Shown here one piece after another: positions 56,984 to 64,000 of a DNA stretch of 64,000 nucleotides. A program made the position numbers and the translations under genes. The DNA is taken from NCBI GenBank assembly GCA_963921825.1, contig OY997588.1, positions 133,145,203-133,209,202 on the forward strand. The letters run 5' to 3'. The DNA is from Erodium maritimum (taxonomy: Eukaryota > Streptophyta > Magnoliopsida > Geraniales > Geraniaceae). Every line of letters starts with the position of its first letter. Position 1 is the first letter of the stretch. Below the pieces are notes generated by a model. It saw nothing but the letters and a program-made list of their open reading frames with translations. It had not been told where the DNA came from and made no database searches.

Positions 56984-57900
56984 TCACCAAACACCAAAAC
57001 AAAAATACTGAAAGTGAAAGGTTAATAGAAATAAATCGCACAAAAGGAAATCTAACTCTTTGAACCGAACCGCTTCGTTGATACGTTCAAAAAGGAGTGT
57101 TGCGTTATCGTCGAGAGACACCGATACAACGAATCTAATTTGGAAGCTAGGGTAGAACAGGCCCATTTTCGGAGGGGTATTATGGTGGACTAGATACTTC
57201 CCCAGGATGCCAGCTTGCGTCGTCCTCCCTGGAATGATAGAAGTAGGGCTCCATAACGCGGAATTACTGGCCCCCGAGAAGGTAGAGGGGTACATTGCCA
57301 GATCTTGGTGGAACCTTCGCCACCTTACATCCAATGGGCGGTGATACCGCCAGCCCCCCCAATGGACCACCTCAAACTCATTCGGCGAGGCGAGGATGCT
57401 TATAGCATCCCGCCGTTGTACTTGTCGTCTCCCCTGCTTTAGAGGAACCTTCAGATTCCGACTCCCCCTCTTCCCTTACCGACCTCTTCCTAAATGGATA
57501 AAGGAAAAATCTTCCCAGTGTTGGCAACAAAGTCAAAGGAGGTTGAATTTAAAACGCGTGATTGCTAGTGTCCATCTTGATTTCCATTACCACATTAGTC
57601 CTTATCCATATCCAAAGAGGCCTCCGGGGAACTGATGATCAGAAGAAAAAAATTCCGACAAAGCTTTTAATGAAATTCCTTGAATCAAAATCGGGAAGGA
57701 AGAGGTGCCCAATAATAAATTTCTCCCAAAACTAGTGAGCTTCGAATTTCTATGGACCAAAACGTAGGCATTTTCGAACGAGACAGTGGAAGGATCTTCA
57801 TCGCATAAGTGTAATAAAACCGACACCAAAGATTTTCCAATCAATATAATAGTGTTTCCTATTCTACCATGGAAAGGCATGCCTTTCACAACTAGCCATT
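56984..57900 (-). mobile_element. Retroposon remnant, minus strand, ORF1-like pieces
   Basis: Open pieces at 57889-57602 and 57370-56984 on the minus strand. The part near 57340-57420 aligns with 43390-43460 (CTCATTCGGCGAGGCGAGG versus CTCATCCCGCGAGGTGAGG). No conserved domain is certain. Confidence 0.4.
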
Positions 57901-58046
57901 GAAAAAAAAACCTTGCTATAATGAACCCTCCTAAATTGCTAACAACCTCAAATCAAGGTTTTAAACGACCACAATTGTTTTTCTCAAGGGAAGATCTCAA
58001 TTTTCGAAAAATGCCAGTAAAAAGGAATAAATGATTCCCAAAAGAT

Positions 58047-61000
58047 TTGAGCACGACCTCTAAGCCAATTGATCTTAACAATTCTTTATATCAGAAAACA
58101 CTCCAATTACTATGCACCACAATAAAAATTCTTGAAAAAGCCATATCGCGAAGGCTAGATACTGATATCATCTCTGAAACAAGGGATCTTTCTGAGTCTG
58201 AAATTAGCCTGAGATCTCTATCTGGTGCCCTTTTGATCCAGAAAACCAAAAGGCTTGCTTCTCTTTGGAGACAAAAGGCCAGGTTTCTATGGTTGAGAGA
58301 GGGTGACAAGTGCTCCAAATTTACCACATTGTTGCAAATTACAGGGCCTCTAAGAATCTAATTTCTGAAATAACAATGGAGGGGGTAACCTTTTCTGATC
58401 CAGAGCTGATTAAGCTTAAAGCTTCTGAATTCTTCAGCAATCACTTTAAATCTCATGACCATGAGCTTTGGGGGTTGCCTGATTTACCATTCAAGAAACT
58501 ATCAGACTCTCAAGCATCCCTTCTCACTGAATCTTTCACTATGGAGGAGGTCCTCATGGCTGTAAATTGCTGCAATGGGCATAAAGCTCCAGGAGCTGAT
58601 GGGTTTTCTCTTAAGTTTTTTCAGGTCTGTTGGGACATTATCAAGGTTGATTTTATGAACTTCATCCATGCCTTCCACTCTCATGGAACAGTGGGCAAAG
58701 GCAATAATGCAACTCTCCTAGCTCTCATCCCCAAAGTTGATCATCCTTCCTCCTTCTCAGAATTCAGGCCAATAAGTCTTGTTACAGCTAGCTATAAAAT
58801 CTTGGCTAAAGTGTTATCTTCAAGGCTTAAAGGAGTAATTGGTAGCATTGTTAGTGACACTCAGTTTGGCTTCATCAAAGGGAGACAAATCCTTGATGGT
58901 GTCCTTATTGCATCTGAACTTGTGCACTCTATCAAAAAAGACAAGGAGAAAATCACAATCATCAAGCTTGACTTTGAAAAGGCTTTTGATTCAATAAGCT
59001 GGGATTACCTTGATCACTGCCTTGTGGAAATGGGTTTTAATTCCATCTGGAGAAAATGGATGAGCTGCTGCTTTCAGTCCCATGTTTCAGTACTCATAAA
59101 TGGCTCTCAATCCTCTGAATTCAAAATGGGAAGGGGGCTCAGACAAGGCTGCCCTCTTTCTCCCCTTCTATTTGCTATTGCTGGTGAAGGCTTTCACCAT
59201 GTATTATGCAAAGGCATTAGGGATGGGAACTATGCAGGATATAGGTTTGGTTCAAATGGCCCAATGGTTTCTCACCTTCAGTTTGCTGATGACACCATCC
59301 TATTTATCAAAGGTGGCTCAGCTCAAATCAGCAGGCTTAAATTAGCCCTCATCAGCTTTGAACTCTGCTCTGGTTTGAAAATAAACTTCTCAAAATCAAG
59401 CTCTTGTGTCATGAATCCTAGAGAGCTCTCTGATGAAATTGTCTCAGACATCCTTGGCTGCTCTACCTGTTCCCTCCCAATGCCTTACCTGGGTTTCAAT
59501 CTAGGTGCCAATTCAAGGAGAATCAAAACTTGGGATCCAATTGTATCTAAATTTAAGAGGAAGCTCAACCTCTGGCAAGCCAAGCATCTGAGTTTTGGTG
59601 GGAGGCTAACTTGATAAAATCCACTTTAAATGCACTCCCTCTCTTCTAGATGTCTCTAATGAAAGCTCCCATTGGTGTTATTAAGAAGATGGAACAATGG
59701 CAAATATCCTTCCTTTGGGGAAGCACTGCCTCTAAAAGGGCTATTCATAAGGTCAAATGGGCTACTGTATGCCTGCCAAAGGAAGAAGGTGGTATTGGTG
59801 TTAGATCTCTCTCTAAAATGAATGATGCTCTCTTATCCAAGTGGTGGAGGAGGTTCTGTGAGGAAACTGATTCCTTGTGGAAGCTTGTTCTTTGTGCCAA
59901 ATTTGGCTGGAAACCAGAAGATTGGAATCTTTTAACTGTTGGTAACATCGATAATTCTTCCTGGCTTGGTCATATCCAATTCTTATCAAGAGATTTGCAA
60001 TTTAACTCTTTATTTGGGAAATCTGGTATCAGTCGGACTGTGGGAAATGGATTTAGGGTCAACTTTTGGCTTGAAGTTTGGATTGGCTCCCTCCCTTTAA
60101 AAGATGTCTTTGGCAGGATTTTTTCCCTCTCATCCAACAAATATGGGAAATTCATTGAGTTTTGGAGCAACACTGGTTGGATAATTGATCTTCCGGGTCT
60201 AAACACTACTTGGGAACATTCTCAACTTAGGCAACTTCTCTCAAGGCTCTCTCCAATATCCTTAAATCCGATCATACCTGATACTCCAAAATGGATCAAC
60301 AATTCAGAAGGATTCTCTGTCAGTAATGTGTTCTTGAGCCTCCAGCCTCAAGGATCATCAAATTCATGGGGTTCTGTTCTCTGGGATTTTGGCCATCCTC
60401 GCAAAATAGCCTCATTCACCTGGCTTTGCTGTCTTAATGCAATTCCTACAAGGTGCTTCCTTGAAGACAGAGGGATTAGGATCCCAATCCATCAGCGCCT
60501 ATGTGCTTTCTGCAACCATTCCTTTGAAGAAGCTAGACACCCCTTTCTCCATTGCAACAGAATATGGCTTTTTTAGTGTAGGGTAATGTGCTGGTGGTCC
60601 ATTTCTTGGGTTATCCCTGGTGATTTTGGTTCTCTAGTGAGCTCCTGGTTGACCCTAGTCCCTAGATCTGTTGGTCGCTACTGGAAAATCATCGCTGGTT
60701 TCGTCCTCTGGGTTGCGTGGATTGCAAGGAACGACTTTGTTTTTAGCCAAGTGATCGTGGACTGGGATTCAATGCTCTCAAAGCTGCATATGAACTCCTT
60801 CCAATTACTCAAAGCAAGGGAAGGTTCCAAACTTCAATTCTCAGTCACTGAATGGGTAAGAGACCCAATTGTCTGCACCAGAAAATCCTCCATTTTGGCG
60901 GCTCAATTGCGTCTCAAACAAAGGTCACCTCTCCTCCATTAGCATGCTGGCTTTGTTTCAATTTTGCTTTGCTTCATTTCTCTGTAATTGATCGACATGA

Positions 61001-61104
61001 TCCTCCAATTGTAACCCTTCAATCAGGCTGCGTTTGCAGCGTCCGCTTCTCCCTCCTTTGGATTGCAAGACTATAACAAAACCTCGCTGATCAAAAAAAA
61101 AGAG
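58047..61104 (+). pseudogene. LINE ORF2: reverse transcriptase and zf-RVT, recently inactivated
   Basis: Coding runs 58047-58361, 58310-59614, 59650-60576 and 60586-60942, separated by few lesions: a frame change near 58330, a one-base loss near 59600, a TAG at 59648, and a TAG near 60575. All reverse-transcriptase motifs are present: LIPKVDHPSSFSEFRPISL, KLDFEKAFDSISW (first catalytic Asp), GLRQGCPLSPLLF, and HLQFADDTILF (catalytic Asp pair near 59290). The zf-RVT region (RKIASFTWLCCLNAIPTRCFLEDRGI...CAFCNHSFEEARHPFLHC) is at 60400-60560. The copy lacks the endonuclease, so it is 5'-truncated. It ends CTGATCAAAAAAAAAA at about 61104. LINE ORF2 copies its RNA into DNA at the target site. Confidence 0.88.
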
Positions 61105-62420
61105 ATAATGATGTCCCTTGAATTTTAACTCTAGGTGTTGATCGAACTTTAAGAACCTAAATTTGCTTTCAACTTATATTTTTTGAAACCTTTATTCATC
61201 TTTTCTGATCTCTTAACCACCAAAATCTTGTAACTTCCTGGAAAGTGCCATTATGAGCAACAATTGCATCCATTGCTTGATCTTCAACCATCTGGAAAAA
61301 TCTAAAAAACTTATCGGTACGATTCGGTCTCTTACATACGAAAATCGAGATCAACCCCGAACAACTAAACAAATAAGACAACCAATCTGAATATTTGTTT
61401 AAAATTTAAAAGTGAAGAGATGATATTATAGTATTTTTAAACTACAAGAGCAAATTCGTCATTTTACCTAAAAAAAGTAACGAAAGACTGTGATGGGTAG
61501 CTCATAGTACGCTTTTAAACATTGGTAGCTAAAAATCCGTAACCAATTCGTATCAATAGTTTTAAGAAATTAGTCTAAAAAATAAATTTTAAAAAGCTGA
61601 AACAAAAAACAAGAAACAGTTTCGTGTTCAAATTATTGTCAATTTTTAGTTTAATGGGTGAGGTGAGAATTCAATCTTGGATTTGAAATCTTTAAGGTAG
61701 TTCATTTCACTTTAAACAAAGAAACATCATTAATGAATTAATAATATAATAAGAAGGGTTTGTTTGTTGTGTGATAATAATGAAACAAAATGCATAAATG
61801 ACCTAACGCACAAATGGAAAAAAAAAATAGAGAAAAGTAAGTAGCAGTTGAAACAAGGAGAATGAGATGTTGGGTTGGAATGAAGAATATGCGTCTCTCC
61901 ACTTGGGAATAGGGAGAGTCTTCGATAGTGGAGTCACTTTTCTACGCCACTTGGATCACTCCAACTATACTTAACCTTCCCTTTTCTTCCTTCCACTTTG
62001 CTTTTAATTATGATTATTGTTACTATGTTCTCACTAATGCCTTCCTTGTTTCTCCACTCAATCACTCGTCTCTCTCGACTATCATCATTTGTTTAGATTT
62101 GGTTTTACCAAAATCTTTACACTTCACTTCAACGATACTCCCTTGTCCCATTGTTGCTAAACAGTGTTGAGAGTTTGAATATCACAACATAATGGCTTTT
62201 AGAGGTGGATGAGAGGGTTTCTGTTTGGTGCAGTCCAAAGATAAGTACCAAAGGGTAGGGACGTGGATCTGTTTTTGTTTTTTCATTTTGTATTGAACAT
62301 TTGAAAATCACTTTTGTACGTGACTGTATTAATCAAAATATATATTTTGATACTTTTCAAGTCGAAAGACTCTCTTGAAGGGTCCGGATAGGAGATTTAG
62401 GCGGCGTTGGCCCCAAGGCC
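61105..62420. other. Spacer with one exon-like fragment
   Basis: Mostly AT-rich. On the minus strand 61292-61199 reads TTTTTCCAG then ATGGTTGAAGATCAAGCAATG (MVEDQAMDAIVAHNGTFQEVTRFWWLRDQKR, stop). It looks like an exon with an acceptor but no partner exon is seen and the family is not recognised. Confidence 0.3.
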
Positions 62421-62421
62421 A

Positions 62422-63205
62422 TCAGGGGGAGGCAGGGATATTCGGTGACACTAACCCTTCCTTACGCAGCAGAAACTCTGGTATGGGAATGTAATAGAGG
62501 AGTGGAATCCGGGCCGCATTCTCCAGCAGGGGTAGCAGAAGTTCCTGCACACGTAAGGTCTTCTTTCCGAGGCAGACCGGCGTTATACCGGTTTTGAGGT
62601 CCCCAACAATCGGTGACCTAGGACCATCATCATTTGTTCTCGGGAGAGAGAGAGAGAGAGAGAGACTGAACGAGGGAGAGAAGGCCTTGGTCATCCCATC
62701 CGACAGCGACGAAGCCCCTAGGGTTTTTTGGCGGGCAGCCTCGCCTCACCTTCGGCCGTGGCGGATCAGATAACACCACAACCGACTCAAACTCCACCAT
62801 CGCCAGGGATGGTAGAGGGTGTAGCAGTGGTGATTGCAGTGACGAAAGTTGCGACAACGGGAAATCCGTGATTGGGGCTTTAGATTTCTTCTTCCGACGC
62901 CCCTTTAAAGGACTTGCCAGAAGTATCGAGGGACATAGATGAGGAACACCCATCATCACCGTGGACGTTCGGCCAGGCGGCAACGGGACAGACTTAGTAA
63001 GTAAGTGTTCGATGTGGTCAGATGACAACAACATCATTGGAGGTGCAGGGTTGAAGTCTGCCTCGGAACGAAGACGCGATTGACGTGCGATTATGATAGA
63101 AATACAAGAATACATGTCTCCTACGATTTGTTCTCGACTAGTGAGAGAGAATTTCTCACTATTGTCTTTGTTCGGATGGTTTGGCACAATGGAAGTAAAT
63201 AACAT
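62422..63205 (-). mobile_element. Retroposon ORF1-like remnant
   Basis: On the minus strand, a 191-aa frame (63205-62630) and an overlapping 90-aa frame (62694-62422) occur in GC-richer DNA with a (GA)n tract at about 62644-62666. Style and composition match other ORF1 fragments in the window, but no domain is certain. Confidence 0.35.
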
Positions 63206-63345
63206 TTTGACGACGAGGTACCTAAAATTGTGTTGTTCTAAGACAAATCTGGAGAATTATTAAAGAAATTAATTTATATAAAATATGAACGGATTCTTTG
63301 CTCGATCATCAAGTTTCTTAAATTTGTGGGTTTGGAGATTCGACC

Positions 63346-63751
63346 AAAAAAAACCTTGGGTAAATTACAAATACCTATCCCAAACTTGTAGCGTTTAACT
63401 GATATCTACTTTGATGTTTAGTTTTATAACAAATAGCCCAAGCTATCAGCTAAAATGACGAAAATAGCCTCAACTACACCTCATTAACTTTTTAATTTTT
63501 TTAAAAAAAATCACTTTTGTTAGATATATATTTACTTATTAAATCACTTCAGTTTTATTTAAAAAAATCACTTCAATTTTATTTTTAAAAAATCACTAAG
63601 GGCATTTTCGTCATTTTAGTTGACAGCTTGGGCTATTTGTTATATAACTAAACATCGGAGTAGGTATCAGTTAAAAAAACTATAGAATAAATATCAGTTA
63701 AACACTACAAATTTCGAATAGATATTTGTAATTTACCCAAAAAAAAACCTT
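63346..63751. mobile_element. MULE-type MITE, 381 bp
   Basis: The unit 63358-63738 begins and, inverted, ends GGGTAAATTACAAATA. Inverted repeats continue for about 110-140 bp (GTTTAACTGATAT, ATAACAAATAGCCCAAGCT, AAAATGACGAAAAT). Flanks are A8CCTT on the left and A9CCTT on the right. The centre is a short AT-rich block. Confidence 0.8.
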
Positions 63752-63844
63752 TTAACATTATTTATGTTCTTTTTGGTGTTTCCATCCTATGGCTTTGGAC
63801 AACATGCAACACATATATGAGTCATTTTTTGGGTACACCTGAGT

Positions 63845-64000
63845 AGGGGTGGGCAAAAAAGTCCACACCGCCGAAAATCGACCATCCGACCACTATCGGG
63901 ACCGGAAAAAATCGGAACCGGAGGTTTCCGGTGCAATTCCGGTGTAAAAATAGGTAAACCGGTAGTAGGGAGGTCGGTTTCCGGTTTGAGAAATTCTAAA
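63845..64000 (+). mobile_element. hAT-like element start, cut by window edge
   Basis: TAGGGGTGGGCAAAAAAGTC at 63845 followed by CCGGAAAA/CGGAACCGGAGG/TTTCCGGT-rich subterminal repeats resembles plant hAT ends. It is similar in start to the element at 25902. Confidence 0.5.

Overview
This is a gene-poor stretch of a flowering-plant nuclear genome, most likely a eudicot. The evidence is intron-containing genes with GT-AG splicing and plant-type products, very AT-rich spacers, and dense nested plant transposable elements: LINE-type retroposons, MULEs, hATs, PIF/Harbinger elements and a SINE-like repeat. No prokaryotic, organellar or viral gene is visible.

Only four host genes are supported. (1) Two TCTP (translationally controlled tumour protein) genes lie head to tail on the minus strand. 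One at 10291-11946 is complete (five exons, 168 aa). One at 1550-2744 shows exons 1-4 only, because a LINE-type retroposon occupies its intron 4 and the window ends inside that retroposon. (2) A four-exon HEAT/ARM (TOG-like) repeat protein is at 37852-39077 on the plus strand. (3) A PHO2/UBC24-type ubiquitin-conjugating enzyme occupies about 46.3-53.5 kb on the minus strand (863 aa, catalytic Cys704). Its 5' leader carries five miR399-complementary sites, the hallmark of the phosphate-starvation switch.

Layout. 0-12.1 kb: the TCTP pair, separated by a Harbinger fragment and four retroposons, two of them with clear target-site duplications (TSDs). 12.2-18.3 kb: LINE ORF2 remnants, a GC-rich LTR-like block with 55-bp and 62-bp minisatellites, and a retroposon 3' end. 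18.4-21.4 kb: two PIF/Harbinger elements. 22.1-23.6 kb: a MULE with a perfect 9-bp TSD. 23.7-28.6 kb: a 0.7-kb retroposon with a TSD, then a decayed LINE ORF2 interrupted by a hAT exactly at the reverse-transcriptase catalytic motif. 29-33.3 kb: a SINE-like repeat, an inverted pair of related retroposons, a perfect 27-bp palindrome and a 277-bp tandem duplication. 33.5-36.3 kb: an ORF1-only (DUF4283 plus zinc knuckle) LINE with a nested hAT. 36.3-39.1 kb: a MULE directly upstream of the HEAT-repeat gene. 39.7-42.5 kb: a MULE with a nested hAT. 43-45.9 kb: a retroposon remnant and a third long-TIR MULE. 46-54.4 kb: PHO2, with a 1.4-kb hAT in an intron. 55-64 kb: further retroposons, a recently decayed LINE ORF2, a 381-bp MULE-type MITE and the start of a hAT at the right edge.

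The most unusual theme is that most retroposons with gag-like coding or a recognisable 5' region lack ORF2. Several are complete by TSD and only 0.7-2 kb long. They look like half-LINE derivatives mobilised in trans by ORF2 copies such as the one at 58-61 kb.
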